This document shows, piece after piece, positions 19,301 through 29,897 of a stretch of DNA of 64,000 nucleotides (position 1 is its first letter; each line of letters starts with the position of its first letter). Under the pieces are notes generated by a model. The model was given only the letters and a program-made list of their open reading frames with translations, made no database searches and was not told the origin of the DNA. The position numbers were made by a program, and so were the translations under genes. Origin of the DNA: Luteimonas sp. FCS-9 (lineage in GTDB: Bacteria > Pseudomonadota > Gammaproteobacteria > Xanthomonadales > Xanthomonadaceae); NCBI RefSeq assembly GCF_001014645.1, contig NZ_LASZ01000014.1, forward strand, positions 1-64,000, in the 5' to 3' direction.

Positions 19301-20209
19301 GGCGTCGCGCGGCATTTCGCCGTGCCCTACAACCTCAAGCTGTGGACGGTGCCGCTGCGGGAGATGGAAACCTCGTGGCTCGGCGGCCGCGTGCCGCTGC
19401 CCGATCTGGAGGAGATGATCGACGGCGCGCTGCGCCCGGTCGCGCGGCCGGTCGGACCCAACGCGCGCTTCGGCTATCCCCGCCACGGCGGGTTCCAGGC
19501 ACTGATGGACGGGTTCCTGCCGCACCTGGAAGGCGAATTGCTGACCTCGACCCGGATGACCGCGCTGCATCCCGAAAGCCGCGTCGCCGAGTTCTCCGAT
19601 GGCCGACAGCGCAGCTATCGCGCGCTGGTCAGCACGCTGCCGCTGCCCGAACTGGTCCGGCTGATCGGGGACGAGGCGCCGGAGGAGATCCGCGCCGCCG
19701 CCGCGGCATTGCGGCACGTCTCGGTGCGGTGCGTCAATCTGGGCATCGGGCGTGCCGGGCTGACCGACAAGCACTGGATCTACTACCCCGAGGACACGGT
19801 GTTCCACCGCATCTTCGTGCAGGGCAACGCCAGCCCGCACAACAATCCGCCCGGCGGCTTCGGATTGACCTGCGAGATCACCTATTCGCCGACCAAGCCG
19901 CTGCCCTGCGACGATGCCGGGCTCGTCGCGCGCTGCATCGCCGAATGCCGCCAGGTCGGCATGCTGCGCGACGACGATCCGGTGCTGACCGCGAACGTGG
20001 TCGACATGCCCTACGCCTACGTGATCTACGACCACGCGCGCGCGGCCAGCGTCGCGACGATCCGGCAGTGGCTCGCCGCGCGCGGCATCGTGCTCGCCGG
20101 GCGCTACAGCGAATGGGAGTACTACAACTCCGACCATGCGTTCCTGGCCGGCAAGCGCGCCGCGCAGGCGCTGCGGCAGGCGCGGGTCGCGGGCGTCGGA
20201 AGTGCGTGA
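16391..20209 (+). CDS. Three-domain fusion: glycoside-hydrolase-like barrel, glycosyltransferase, UDP-galactopyranose-mutase-like flavoprotein
   Basis: One uninterrupted frame of 1,272 residues. Residues 1-380 resemble clan-A glycoside hydrolases (GH1-like): Glu144 in TPVNEIS and Glu296 in AISETSHTD are the likely acid/base and nucleophile. Residues 392-745 form a GT4-like glycosyltransferase opening MKTLIVFSHLRWGFVYQRPQ, with a C-terminal SPTKTLEYMGAGKPVV motif. From about 787 a dinucleotide fold (CLIVGAGPTG) begins a UDP-galactopyranose-mutase/amine-oxidoreductase-like domain, with FDYAGHIMFSN and PRHGGFQALMDGF. No signal peptide is seen. The internal Met392 (ATG at 17564) could act as a second start because many genomes appear to carry the parts separately, but no stop lies before it. 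A role in making or editing an extracellular glycan is inferred. The 16391 start is a choice among several. Confidence 0.8.
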   Translation: MSAPTAPFAGFWQAGFEGADHVNGSAQALCMNSATGHLADPAGDYRRMARLGLRCARESAGWRSIERAGDGRYDFDGVGLRARAARAHGIQLLWTFFHYGMPQGLDIFSPTFVARFADYAHALARFLVPYHMDGEVPVYTPVNEISFLAWAVCETGLMHPHRGDRPHDGHALKMQLVRAAIAATDAIHAADPRARILSVDPLIHVVADTPERADDAQREAGFQYHAWDMLAGRLEPQPGGSMRHLDIVGINYYPHNQWIVGSRDTLRWPDDPRRRPLSALLLDVHARYGRPMAISETSHTDAQRGPWLADVCAEVALARDGGARVDGICLYPALDRPDWEQPAHWHRSGLWHVQPGTLERRLDADYAQALARAQHTMRRADRPPSVHFGTTMKTLIVFSHLRWGFVYQRPQHLLGRLAAHWDILFVEEPVPGDPGLHVTTPAPGVTVLQPRTRAEGHGFADSQFEPVGALLRAYLAGHDVGRYGVWLYTPMALPLLAGLAPEVVVYDCMDELSAFKDAPPQLLRRETTLLDIASVVFTGGPSLYDAKRTASPNVHALPSSVDAAHFAPREAGAVAERLFAGIAHPRLGYYGVIDERLDLDLLAGLADARPDWQVCLVGPVVKIDPASLPQRANLHYLPQQAYEDLPEVLAAWDVCLMPFARNEATRFISPTKTLEYMGAGKPVVSTEIADVRRLYADGVALATGTDAFVAACEAALGESGPQREARQAAQRRLVARTSWDAAAETVAREIGAALAHGLRPRAKAYLAGRQVVPLAASERAGARAAPVDCLIVGAGPTGLSAALHYGAGSLLVEANDRVGGWCRSIEDHGFVFDYAGHIMFSNDADVLALYEKLLGDNLHWQDREAWIYSKGVHTRYPFQSALYGLPTDVLKECLVGAIEARFGAIDGSGEQATPRSCDARAARLEDCCADGVVPADPAGDVKDHAGTAVALSKRRAPRNFEAFIYEVWGAGVARHFAVPYNLKLWTVPLREMETSWLGGRVPLPDLEEMIDGALRPVARPVGPNARFGYPRHGGFQALMDGFLPHLEGELLTSTRMTALHPESRVAEFSDGRQRSYRALVSTLPLPELVRLIGDEAPEEIRAAAAALRHVSVRCVNLGIGRAGLTDKHWIYYPEDTVFHRIFVQGNASPHNNPPGGFGLTCEITYSPTKPLPCDDAGLVARCIAECRQVGMLRDDDPVLTANVVDMPYAYVIYDHARAASVATIRQWLAARGIVLAGRYSEWEYYNSDHAFLAGKRAAQALRQARVAGVGSA

Positions 20210-20413
20210 GGGAGCCGGGCGGCCAGACGGCCGCCCGCCCGGCAAGGCGTCGGGCGGGCAGGCACCGAGCCGGCCGTGTTACCGCATGGCCTGAACGGCA
20301 CGGTCGCCACCACGGCCCCCGGTGAGGCGTCGCCGGCGCGCTTGTCGCCCCGCGGCGCCCATGGCAGAGTCGGGGACAGTGACGCCAAGTCAATCGCATT
20401 AGGAGTCCGCATC

Positions 20414-21004
20414 GTGATCGATCCGGACGGGTTCAGGCCCAATGTCGGCATCGTGCTGATGCACCCGGACGGGCGCGTGTTCTGGGCGCGCCGGGTGCGT
20501 CGCGATGGCTGGCAATTCCCGCAGGGCGGGATGAATACCGACGAGACGCCGCTCGAGGCCATGTACCGCGAGCTGCGCGAGGAGACCGGGCTGCTGCCCG
20601 AGCACGTGGCCGTGCTCGGCGCCACGCCCGGCTGGTTGCGCTATCGCCTGCCGCAGCGAGCGATCCGCCGCAACGACCGGATCGTGTGCATCGGCCAGAA
20701 GCAGGTCTGGTTCCTGCTGCAGTTCGTCGGCGACGAGACCCACCTGCGGCTCGACCTGTCGGACAAGCCGGAGTTCGATCACTGGCGCTGGGTGGATTTC
20801 TGGTATCCGCTCGACCACGTGGTGATGTTCAAGCGCGGGGTCTACGTCAGCGCGCTGCGGCACCTGGCCCCGTACGCACGCCAGGTCGCCGGGACGCAGG
20901 CGATCCCCCAGACCGCGGTCGAGCGGCCCCGCGGCCGCCGGCCCCAGCGCCGGGCACGGCGGCCCGAGGCCATGCGCAACCGGGATTCCGACGGGCACAG
21001 CTGA
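20414..21004 (+). CDS. rppH: RNA pyrophosphohydrolase RppH
   Basis: A Nudix hydrolase of 196 residues that removes pyrophosphate from the 5' end of mRNA and so starts its decay. The Nudix box is intact ([20 protein letters not shown] and the following TGL, about residues 38-60), and the opening [15 protein letters not shown] is typical of RppH. The start is the GTG at 20414, supported by aggag at 20401-20405; the frame is open further upstream to 20276. The C-terminal 35 residues after LAPYARQ are rich in Arg and Pro and form a variable tail. It is followed after about 70 bases by bfd. Confidence 0.94.
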   Translation: MIDPDGFRPNVGIVLMHPDGRVFWARRVRRDGWQFPQGGMNTDETPLEAMYRELREETGLLPEHVAVLGATPGWLRYRLPQRAIRRNDRIVCIGQKQVWFLLQFVGDETHLRLDLSDKPEFDHWRWVDFWYPLDHVVMFKRGVYVSALRHLAPYARQVAGTQAIPQTAVERPRGRRPQRRARRPEAMRNRDSDGHS

Positions 21005-21014
21005 ACGTTTCTCA

Positions 21015-21044
21015 TTTGACAGTGATTCTCGTTTGTGGCCGAAT
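21015..21044 (+). promoter_or_regulatory. Fur-like box overlapping the bfd promoter
   Basis: ttgaca at 21016-21021 is a perfect -35 hexamer. The 19 bases at 21015-21033, read on the minus strand, match 14 of 19 positions of a Fur-box form aatgagaatcattctcatt. A weak -10 (ccgaat, 21039-21044) is spaced 17 bases away. Repression of bfd by iron-loaded Fur, with induction under iron shortage, is inferred. Confidence 0.55.
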
Positions 21045-21075
21045 AGTGTCCTCAGCCCCGGCCAGGACCGCAGCC

Positions 21076-21285
21076 TTGTTCGTCTGCATCTGCAACGGCG
21101 TCACCGACGCCCAGATCCGCCAAGCCGCCGCCAACGGCTGCCGCGAAGTGTCCGAGCTGACGATGCGCACCGGATGCGGCGCGACCTGCGGCAGCTGCAC
21201 CGACATGGCCGCCGGCCTGCTCGACGAGTACCACGCCGCGCGCACGCAGACGTTCGAGCTGCCGCTGATCGCTTCGGCCGCCTGA
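21076..21285 (+). CDS. bfd: Bacterioferritin-associated ferredoxin Bfd
   Basis: A 69-residue [2Fe-2S] protein that delivers electrons to bacterioferritin so that stored iron can be released. The four cysteine ligands are visible as FVCICNGVTD near the N-terminus and GCGATCGSCTD further on. The family opens with MFVCICNGV, so the TTG at 21076 is the best start; an in-frame GTG at 21046 is possible but would lie at or before the predicted transcription start. bfr follows after 111 bases. A Fur-like promoter upstream fits a role in iron mobilisation. Confidence 0.9.
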   Translation: MFVCICNGVTDAQIRQAAANGCREVSELTMRTGCGATCGSCTDMAAGLLDEYHAARTQTFELPLIASAA

Positions 21286-21314
21286 CGCGCGGCCACCCGC
21301 CGTTCAAGTCCCGA

Positions 21315-21337
21315 GGAATGCGCACGATTCGCGTTCC
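21315..21337. promoter_or_regulatory. Inverted repeat in front of bfr, possible operator
   Basis: ggaatgcg (21315-21322) and cgcgttcc (21330-21337) are inverted with one mismatch and a 7-base spacer, about 60 bases before the bfr start. A tagagt hexamer further downstream, near 21360, could be its -10. The binding protein is unknown. Confidence 0.35.
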
Positions 21338-21396
21338 TTCATCGGCGTGCGCGTCCCGCTAGAGTGGGCGCCTTTCCCCCGACAGGACGCACCGCG

Positions 21397-21870
21397 ATGA
21401 AGGGCGACGCGCAGGTCATTCGCTACCTCAACCAGGCGCTGTACAACGAACTCACGGCGATCAACCAGTACTTCCTGCACGCCAAGATGCTCAAGCACTG
21501 GGGTCTGGAGGCGCTGGGCAAGCACGAGTACAAGGAATCGATCGAGGAGATGAAGCACGCCGATGCGTTGTCCGAGCGCATCCTGTTCCTCGATGGGCTG
21601 CCGAACTTCCAGGCGCTGGGCAAGCTGCGCATCGGCGAGACGCCGCGCGAGATGCTCGAATGCGACCTCGCGCTGGAGATGGACGGCCTGCCGGTGCTGC
21701 GCGAGGCGATCGCGCATTGCGAGCAGGTCGGCGATTTCGTCAGCCGCAAGCTGCTGGCCGACATCCTCGAGAACGAGGAGGAGCACGTCGACTGGCTGGA
21801 GACGCAGCTCGACCTGATCGCCCGCATCGGCGAGGAGAACTACCTGCAGAGCCAGATGGGCGACGACTGA
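21397..21870 (+). CDS. bfr: Bacterioferritin
   Basis: A 157-residue, 24-subunit haem-containing iron-storage protein. All canonical residues are at their standard positions: ferroxidase ligands Glu18, Glu51, His54, Glu94, Glu127 and His130, and haem-axial Met52. Length is typical and the ATG at 21397 gives the conserved [12 protein letters not shown] opening. It follows bfd in the same direction and converges on a histidine kinase gene. Storage of iron, with release via Bfd, is established for the family. Confidence 0.96.
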   Translation: MKGDAQVIRYLNQALYNELTAINQYFLHAKMLKHWGLEALGKHEYKESIEEMKHADALSERILFLDGLPNFQALGKLRIGETPREMLECDLALEMDGLPVLREAIAHCEQVGDFVSRKLLADILENEEEHVDWLETQLDLIARIGEENYLQSQMGDD

Positions 21871-21875
21871 GCCGT

Positions 21876-21902
21876 CCGCCGGCGTCTGCGTGGCGCCGGC
21901 GG
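21876..21902. terminator. Hairpin between converging bfr and histidine kinase genes
   Basis: A perfect 9-bp stem (ccgccggcg at 21876-21884 with cgccggcgg at 21894-21902) with a 9-base loop fills the 36-base gap between the two stop codons. There is no T run, so it is only a possible bidirectional terminator. Confidence 0.4.
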
Positions 21903-21906
21903 CGTC

Positions 21907-24270
<2,364 letters not shown>

Positions 24271-24276
24271 CGCGTC

Positions 24277-26085
24277 CTACAGCACCGAGTGGTGGAAGTC
24301 GAAGTCGAGCGCGTCGGCCACGCGCTGCACGAGGTTGCCTTGGATGTAGTCGATGCCGCTCATCCACAGCGTGGCCGCGGCCTGCGGGTTCTCGACCTGC
24401 TGGCCGATCACCTGCAGCCCGAGCCGGTGCGCGCGCTCGACCGCGCCGCGCATCTCGTCGCGCACGCGCGGTTCGTCGAGCTGGCGCGAGTAGCGGCCCG
24501 ACAGGCGCACGAAGCCCAGCGGCAGCTGCGCGAGCAGCGCGTTGGCCTCCTCGCCGTCGCTGTATTGCCCCAGGCACAGCTGCACGCCGGCCGGCACCAT
24601 GCGCGCGCAGAACTCCTGCAGCGACAGCGCGTGGATCAGCGCGTCGTCCTGACGGACGTCGATGACCAGCGCGGCGCCCGGGACGCCGGCCTCGTCCAGG
24701 CGCTGCAGCAGCCAGTCCGCGTAGCCCGGGTGCACCAGGCTGCGCGAGGACTGCGACACGAACAGCCGCATCGCGCCGCCGCGCTGCGTGCGTTCGGCGA
24801 GCGTGGCCACCGCCAGCTCCAGCACGCGCCGGTCGATGTCGAGCAGCAGGCCGGCCAGCTCGGCGGCCGGCAGGATGCGCGCGGCCGAGTGCAGCTCGCC
24901 GTCGCGGCCGCGCAGGCGCAGCAGCGTCTGGTACTGCGGCTCGTCGCCGCCGGCGACCGAGACGATCGGCTGGAACGCCAGCTCGATGCGGCCTTCGTCG
25001 AGCGCGCCGCGCAGGTCTTCCGACAGCGACGGCGCCGCGTCGCCGGGCGCGGTGGCCGGCGCGGGGATGTGCACCGCGATGCCGGCCGGGGTGCCGCGCG
25101 CGTCGCGCAGCGCCTGCTCGGCGGCGGCCAGTGCGCTGCCCGGGTCCTCGTAGGCGTGCGCGAGATCGGCGTAACCGATCAGCGCGCGCAGGCGGATGCT
25201 CTGGCCCGCGAGCGGGAACGGGTGGCTGCCGATGCCGTCGCGCAGCCCGCGCGCCCAGGCGTCGAGCGCGGTCCGGTCGACCGTCGGCGCGAAGATCAGG
25301 AACGTGTTGTCGTTCAGGCGTGTCGCCGCGGCGCCGTCGACCAGCTGGCGCAGGTGCCGGCCGGCATCGGTGAGGATGGTCTCGAGCCCGGCGTAGCCGT
25401 AGCGGTCGCGCAGTGCGGTGATGCCCTCGATCTCGACGAACGCGAGCGCGCCGCGCGGCTGCGCGGGGATCGCCTCGGCCAGCTGCTGCAGCAGTTGCAG
25501 CCGGCTGTTGAGCCCGGTCACCGGGTTGCGGCCGGGGTCGGGCATCTGCTGCAGGGTGCGCGCGCGCCGGATGCGGTTCTGGACCGCCGACACCAGATGC
25601 CGCGGCCGCACCGGCTTGGTCAGGAAGTCGTCGGCGCCGACCTCCAGTGCCTCGAACTGGCGTTCCGGATCGACGTCGCCGGTCAGGAACACCACCGGGA
25701 TGTGGCGGTGCGCCGGTTGCTGGCGCAGCAGCGCGGTCAGCTCGGCGCCGTCCATGCCAGGCATGTGCAGGTCCATCAGCACCAGGTCGGGTGCGAAGTC
25801 GGCGACGGTCGACAGGAACTCGTTGGCGATCGCGACCACGCGCGCCTGCAGCCCGGCGCCGTTGAGCACGCTCTCGGCGAACAGGGCCTGGCTCGGATCG
25901 TCCTCGACGACCAGCACGCGGTATGGCCGGCCCTCGTCGGACAGCGGCACGGTGCCGGCCTCGGCGGCGCCGGCGGCCGCGTCGGTCGCGTCCGGCAGCG
26001 ACGGCCGGCCGGCATCGGCCGCCCACCGTCGCCAGTACGCAGTGGGGGGGAACTCCGCGCGTTGCGGATTGTCGGCGTCGGACAT
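24277..26085 (-). CDS. Response regulator with degenerate GGDEF and EAL domains
   Basis: A 602-residue protein. The receiver (about 55-175) is intact: Asp62/63, phosphoacceptor Asp105 (LMDLHMPG), Thr136 and Lys157. The GGDEF-like domain (190-345) has RLNDNTF at 256-262 where GGDEF should be. The EAL-like domain (355-600) keeps FQPIV (371-375) but has TLL (387-389) for EAL, FVSQ for the VN motif, GQYSDG for DDFG and GQQVEN for EGVEN. All metal- and catalysis-linked residues I can align are lost, so cyclase and phosphodiesterase activity are unlikely. By comparison with FimX-type proteins it may be a phosphorylation-controlled binding or scaffold protein. It precedes the hybrid kinase gene by 6 bases. 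Confidence 0.92.
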   Translation of the reverse strand: MSDADNPQRAEFPPTAYWRRWAADAGRPSLPDATDAAAGAAEAGTVPLSDEGRPYRVLVVEDDPSQALFAESVLNGAGLQARVVAIANEFLSTVADFAPDLVLMDLHMPGMDGAELTALLRQQPAHRHIPVVFLTGDVDPERQFEALEVGADDFLTKPVRPRHLVSAVQNRIRRARTLQQMPDPGRNPVTGLNSRLQLLQQLAEAIPAQPRGALAFVEIEGITALRDRYGYAGLETILTDAGRHLRQLVDGAAATRLNDNTFLIFAPTVDRTALDAWARGLRDGIGSHPFPLAGQSIRLRALIGYADLAHAYEDPGSALAAAEQALRDARGTPAGIAVHIPAPATAPGDAAPSLSEDLRGALDEGRIELAFQPIVSVAGGDEPQYQTLLRLRGRDGELHSAARILPAAELAGLLLDIDRRVLELAVATLAERTQRGGAMRLFVSQSSRSLVHPGYADWLLQRLDEAGVPGAALVIDVRQDDALIHALSLQEFCARMVPAGVQLCLGQYSDGEEANALLAQLPLGFVRLSGRYSRQLDEPRVRDEMRGAVERAHRLGLQVIGQQVENPQAAATLWMSGIDYIQGNLVQRVADALDFDFHHSVL

Positions 26086-26137
26086 GGGGGGACTGTGGCG
26101 CGAAGCTCGGGAAGGCGCAACTTTACCCGGGCCGCAA

Positions 26138-26734
26138 TCAGGAGCGCGGCAAGGCGGTGGCGCGACGCCGGCGGCCGCGGCCGAACACGCGGCGCCACAG
26201 CCAGGCCAGCGCGACCGCGCAGGCCAGCGCGACCGTCGCCACCAGCGCCAGGGCCAGCCACGGCGAGGCCAGTGCCAGTCCGAGCGCGCCGACGGTCAGC
26301 ACGTCCTCGGCCGACGACGCGGCCAGGTTGCTCGCCGGCCCGGGCGAGAGGTTGAGCAGTGCCCGGGAGCCTGCCTTGAGCGCGTGGCTGGTCAGTGCGA
26401 CGCCCGCGCCGGTGGCGAGCATGCCGGCGCCCAGTTCGCCGTCGGGCGAGAGCGCGGCGGCGGCGAGGAACGCGCCCGCCGGCACCCGCGCCAGGGTCTG
26501 CAGCAGGTCCCAGCCCGAATCGACGCCCGGGATCTTGTCGGCGAGGAACTCAGTCAGCGCGAGCACGCCCGACACGCCGAGCACCCACGGCGAGCTCGTC
26601 GCCTCCAGCGCCGGCGGCAGGTCGAGCCAGCCCAGCGCGCCGGCCACGCCGACGCCGAACACGGTCAGGTAGGCGCGCACGCCTGCCAGCCACGCCAGCA
26701 GCACGCCGACCGCGAACAGATGGGCTTCGGACAT
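26138..26734 (-). CDS. DUF4126 family inner-membrane protein
   Basis: A 198-residue membrane protein with several hydrophobic segments. It has the DUF4126 features [35 protein letters not shown] and the later [15 protein letters not shown]. The function is unknown; the family is widespread and predicted to be integral. The ATG at 26732-26734 has a strong ggaggt ribosome binding site, and earlier in-frame starts give a longer, unlike N-terminus. It reads toward the REC-EAL gene with 52 bases between, so the three genes could be co-transcribed, but no functional link is evident. It diverges from the gene at 26844. Confidence 0.85.
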   Translation of the reverse strand: MSEAHLFAVGVLLAWLAGVRAYLTVFGVGVAGALGWLDLPPALEATSSPWVLGVSGVLALTEFLADKIPGVDSGWDLLQTLARVPAGAFLAAAALSPDGELGAGMLATGAGVALTSHALKAGSRALLNLSPGPASNLAASSAEDVLTVGALGLALASPWLALALVATVALACAVALAWLWRRVFGRGRRRRATALPRS

Positions 26735-26843
26735 CGGACCTCCGGGCGGCACGGCAGGAAAGGACAACCCACCCCAAACGCCGGCGAGTATAGGCAGCCC
26801 GGCGGCTTGACTGCGATTCGCCGCGCTCGCTATATCTCCCCGG

Positions 26844-27584
26844 ATGACCCGACCCGCGCCCTCCGGGCAGTCCCCGTCGCCGTCGCCGCCCGGCACGCCC
26901 GTCCGCTCCGCGCAGGGCCTGCGCTGGACGCTGGCCCTGCTGGTGCTCGTGGCCCTGTCGCTGCTGTTCGGCAGCTGGGGCGCCTGGCAGCTGTTCGCGC
27001 CGGGCGCGGCCAACCCGCAGCGCCAGCTCGCGGCCCAGGCCGCGCAGATCGAGGACCTGCAGCAGCAGGTCGCCACGCTGACCCGCTCCGACCAGATCAG
27101 CCGCGACGCCAACCGCGAACTGCAGGGCACGCTGGCCGAGCGCGACGAGGAGATCGCCGCGCTGCGCGCCGACGTCGCGTTCTACGAGCGCTTCGTCGGC
27201 TCTACGACGCAGGGACGCGGCCTGACCGTGCACGAGCTGCGGATGCAGCCGCGGACCGACCAGGGCTGGCACTACACGGCCACGCTGACCCAGAGTCTGG
27301 CCCGCGACGCGGCCAGCGCCGGCGAGATGCGCCTGGCGATCGAAGGCACCCGCGACGGTCGGCTCGAGACGCTGGCCTGGTCGGACCTGCGCCAGCGCGC
27401 GGACGCGGCCGGCGTGCCGTACTCGTTCAAGTATTTCCAGCAGGTCGAGGGCGACGTCGTGCTGCCGCCCGGGTTCCAGCCGCTGCGGGTGACGGTGCGG
27501 CTGGCGCCGGCCGGTCGCGGCGCGGCGGTCGAACGCGCGTTCAGCTGGGCGGACGTGACGCCGCGTTCCGTCCCCGACGCTTGA
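26844..27584 (+). CDS. Membrane-anchored coiled-coil protein (DUF6776-like)
   Basis: A 246-residue protein with a cytoplasmic Pro-rich N-terminus, one transmembrane segment (about 28-50, [20 protein letters not shown]), and a predicted coiled coil (60-115, rich in Gln/Glu/Leu heptads). A C-terminal beta-rich domain starts near FYERFVGS. This order fits DUF6776, a family I recall next to erpA in Xanthomonadaceae; its function is unknown. The ATG at 26844 lies 7 bases after tatatc (26831-26836), with no ribosome binding site, so the mRNA may be nearly leaderless. erpA follows after 32 bases. Confidence 0.75.
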   Translation: MTRPAPSGQSPSPSPPGTPVRSAQGLRWTLALLVLVALSLLFGSWGAWQLFAPGAANPQRQLAAQAAQIEDLQQQVATLTRSDQISRDANRELQGTLAERDEEIAALRADVAFYERFVGSTTQGRGLTVHELRMQPRTDQGWHYTATLTQSLARDAASAGEMRLAIEGTRDGRLETLAWSDLRQRADAAGVPYSFKYFQQVEGDVVLPPGFQPLRVTVRLAPAGRGAAVERAFSWADVTPRSVPDA

Positions 27585-27616
27585 ACGCGGTCGCCGGGCC
27601 CCCCATCCTGTCGGGC

Positions 27617-27991
27617 ATGAGCGAAGTGCTGACCATCGAAGGCCCCGGCTACCAGTCCCTGGAGCGGCCGCTGGAGTTCACGCCCGCCGCCGCGGCCAAG
27701 GTGCGCGAGCTGATCGACGGCGAGGGCAACCCGGCGCTGAACCTGCGCGTCTACATCCAGGGCGGTGGCTGTTCGGGCTTCCAGTACGGCTTCGAGTTCG
27801 ACGAGGAGCGCGCCGAGGACGACCTGGCGATCGTCACCGACGACGTCACGCTGGTGGTCGACCCGCTGAGCCTGCAGTACCTGATGGGCGCGGCGGTCGA
27901 CTACGTCGAAAGCCTGCACGGCGCGCAGTTCACGATCCGCAACCCGAACGCGAAGTCGACCTGCGGCTGCGGCAGCAGCTTCACGGTCTGA
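27617..27991 (+). CDS. erpA: Iron-sulfur cluster insertion protein ErpA
   Basis: An A-type Fe-S carrier of 124 residues that passes [4Fe-4S] or [2Fe-2S] clusters to apo-proteins, including isoprenoid enzymes. The three conserved cysteines are Cys52 (GGGCSGF), Cys116 and Cys118 (TCGCGSSF). Length is typical. The ATG at 27617 gives the usual acidic N-terminus. It is downstream of a coiled-coil membrane protein gene and followed by nudC after 85 bases. Confidence 0.95.
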   Translation: MSEVLTIEGPGYQSLERPLEFTPAAAAKVRELIDGEGNPALNLRVYIQGGGCSGFQYGFEFDEERAEDDLAIVTDDVTLVVDPLSLQYLMGAAVDYVESLHGAQFTIRNPNAKSTCGCGSSFTV

Positions 27992-28064
27992 GCCAAGGGC
28001 GGCGTGCGCGCCGCCGCCTCCCGCCGGTCCCGGCCCGTGTCGCCATCGCGACACAGCGGCCGGC

Positions 28065-28076
28065 GATAATGCCGGC
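28065..28076 (+). promoter_or_regulatory. -10-like element placed for a leaderless nudC transcript
   Basis: gataat (28065-28070) ends exactly six bases before the nudC ATG, the same spacing as at hemC and the WYL regulator. No Shine-Dalgarno sequence or convincing -35 hexamer is present. Confidence 0.5.
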
Positions 28077-28964
28077 ATGGACTTCCGTTTCGTCGACGCC
28101 CCGCTCGATCGCGCCGAACACCTGCGGACCGACAGCGCCGCGCCCGCGCGGCTGTGGCCGGATGCGCGCGTGCTGGTGGTCGACGCGCACGGCGATGCGG
28201 CCGTCGACGGCGACGGCGCGCCGCCGGCGCTGACCGGTACCGCACTGGGCGAGCGTCCGGCCTCGGCGGTGTTCCTGGGCCTGCACGGCGAGCGCGGCTG
28301 GTTCGCGCTGCCGGCCGAGGATGCGCCCGACGGGCTGCCGGTGCAGGGCTTCGTGGACCTGCGCAGCGCGGCGGCGCAATGGCCGCTGCGCGATTCCACC
28401 GCGTTCGCGCAGGCGCGCGCGGTGCTGCACTGGCGGTCGCGGCACCGGCACTGCGGCGTCTGCGGCGCGGCGCTCGCATGGGCGCGCGCCGGCTGGCTCG
28501 GCCGCTGCCCGCAGTGCGGGACCGAACACTATCCGCGGACCGATCCGGCGATCATCGTCGCGGTGACCGACGGCCCGCGGCTGCTGCTCGGGCGGCAGGC
28601 GGCCTGGCCGGCGCGCCGCTACTCCACGCTCGCCGGCTTCGTCGAGCCGGGCGAGACGCTCGAGCAGACCGTCGCACGCGAGGTGTTCGAGGAAAGCGCG
28701 GTGCGGGTGCGCAACTGCCGCTACCTCGCCTCGCAGCCCTGGCCGTTTCCGTCGTCGTTGATGCTCGGGTTCCTCGCCGAGGCCGAGCCCGACGTCCCGC
28801 AGGTCAACGACGAGCTCGAGGACGCGCGCTGGTTCGACGCCGAGGCGGTCGGTGCCGCGTTGCGCGACGCCCATCCCGACCTGCTGCTGTCGCCGATGCT
28901 GTCGATCTCGCGCTGGCTGATCGCGCGCTGGCACGCGCTGCGCACCGGCACCGACGCCGCTTGA
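28077..28964 (+). CDS. nudC: NAD(+) diphosphatase / NADH pyrophosphatase NudC
   Basis: A 295-residue Nudix enzyme that hydrolyses NAD(H) to NMN(H) and AMP and removes NAD caps from RNA. A four-cysteine zinc ribbon is visible (HCGVCGAAL and RCPQCGTEHYPR). The Nudix box GFVEPGETLEQTVAREVFEE follows, and the NudC signature SQPWPFPSS comes just after. Together these fix the assignment. The N-terminal domain is of normal length. The gene converges on the DUF2752 gene with only 7 bases between stops. Confidence 0.96.
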   Translation: MDFRFVDAPLDRAEHLRTDSAAPARLWPDARVLVVDAHGDAAVDGDGAPPALTGTALGERPASAVFLGLHGERGWFALPAEDAPDGLPVQGFVDLRSAAAQWPLRDSTAFAQARAVLHWRSRHRHCGVCGAALAWARAGWLGRCPQCGTEHYPRTDPAIIVAVTDGPRLLLGRQAAWPARRYSTLAGFVEPGETLEQTVAREVFEESAVRVRNCRYLASQPWPFPSSLMLGFLAEAEPDVPQVNDELEDARWFDAEAVGAALRDAHPDLLLSPMLSISRWLIARWHALRTGTDAA

Positions 28965-28971
28965 GGCGGAT

Positions 28972-29421
28972 TCAGCCAAGCCCGCCGGGCGCGAGCCAGG
29001 TGAAGGGCGGCCAGGGCAGGTTGCGGGCGACCCAGTAGACCGACAGCAGCACCAGCCAGAACGTCGCCGTCGACAGCCGCGCGGCGACCGGCTGCAGCCA
29101 CGCGGGCCGCCAGCCCAGGCGCCAGGCCAGCGCCAGCGGCGAGAGCGCGAGCAGCACCAGCAGCAGGGGATTCATCGAGAACGCCTGCGGCAGGTCGCCG
29201 TGGACGAGTGCGTGCAGGCAGCGGGTGAGCCCGCAGCCCGGGCAGACCCAGCCGGTCGCGGCGTAGAACATGCACGGCGGGAACGGACTGCCCGGCGCGT
29301 TCGGATCGAAGGTGCGCAGCAGCCAGACGCCGGCCGCGGCGGCCGCCAGACCGCCGCCCGCGAGGGCGACGGTGGCGGTGCGCACGCGCGCCACGGGGTG
29401 CTGGCCGTGCACGTGGGACAT
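28972..29421 (-). CDS. DUF2752 membrane protein
   Basis: A 149-residue membrane protein. An N-terminal hydrophobic segment (about 15-33) is followed by the DUF2752 signature FYAATGWVCPGCGLTRCLHA (three Cys and a GxTR motif) and two further membrane segments. The family has no proven function. The ATG at 29419-29421 overlaps the stop of the CD225 gene by one base (tgatg), so the two are translationally coupled. The larger open frame to 30003 is only the shadow of the CD225 gene. Confidence 0.85.
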   Translation of the reverse strand: MSHVHGQHPVARVRTATVALAGGGLAAAAAGVWLLRTFDPNAPGSPFPPCMFYAATGWVCPGCGLTRCLHALVHGDLPQAFSMNPLLLVLLALSPLALAWRLGWRPAWLQPVAARLSTATFWLVLLSVYWVARNLPWPPFTWLAPGGLG

Positions 29422-29801
29422 CAGACGCCGCTCTGGATCTGGTCGAAGATCATCTGGTACTGCTCCATGCCGCCGCCGAGCGTGAGCGAGTAGATCGTCC
29501 ACAGCAGGCCGAGGATGCACAGGCCGGTGGTGACCCAGCACCAGGTCTTGGCGGTGTTGGACGCGCGCTGTGCGCCGGCCAGGTCGCCCTGGCCCAGCAG
29601 CGTGTTGACCTTGGCCGCGAACACGATCGCGACGATGCCCGGGATCGTGCCGACGATGCAGCACAGGCACAGCGAGAGCACGGTGGCGATGATCGCCCAC
29701 GCCAGGTGGTTGGGCACCGTGCCCGGGGCGATCGGCGCGCCGGGCAGCGGGGTGCCCGGGGCGGCGTACGGACCGGGCGGGGGCGGCGGGATGGTGCTCA
29801 T
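29421..29801 (-). CDS. CD225/dispanin family membrane protein
   Basis: A 126-residue protein with a Pro/Gly-rich cytoplasmic N-terminus and the CD225/dispanin core: LAWAIIATVLSLCLCCIVG, then PGIVAIVFAAKVN, then a second membrane helix. Eukaryotic members include IFITM proteins; bacterial members are common but uncharacterised. A gaggag ribosome binding site lies upstream of the ATG. It is coupled to the DUF2752 gene by a one-base overlap and lies 96 bases from the TM2-like gene. Confidence 0.88.
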   Translation of the reverse strand: MSTIPPPPPGPYAAPGTPLPGAPIAPGTVPNHLAWAIIATVLSLCLCCIVGTIPGIVAIVFAAKVNTLLGQGDLAGAQRASNTAKTWCWVTTGLCILGLLWTIYSLTLGGGMEQYQMIFDQIQSGV

Positions 29802-29897
29802 GTGGTGCTCTCCTCGAGGATGGGTAGAACGGTGGACGACAACACGGAACGGCGGATCGAAACGACGGCCGGTGCAGCCTAGGCGCGGACCGCGTCG

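Noticed and set aside
15980..20245. Minus-strand open frame of 1,421 residues opposite the trimodular gene
   Set aside because: The plus strand has three recognisable enzyme domains; the minus translation is low-complexity Arg/Gln/His text with no family features.
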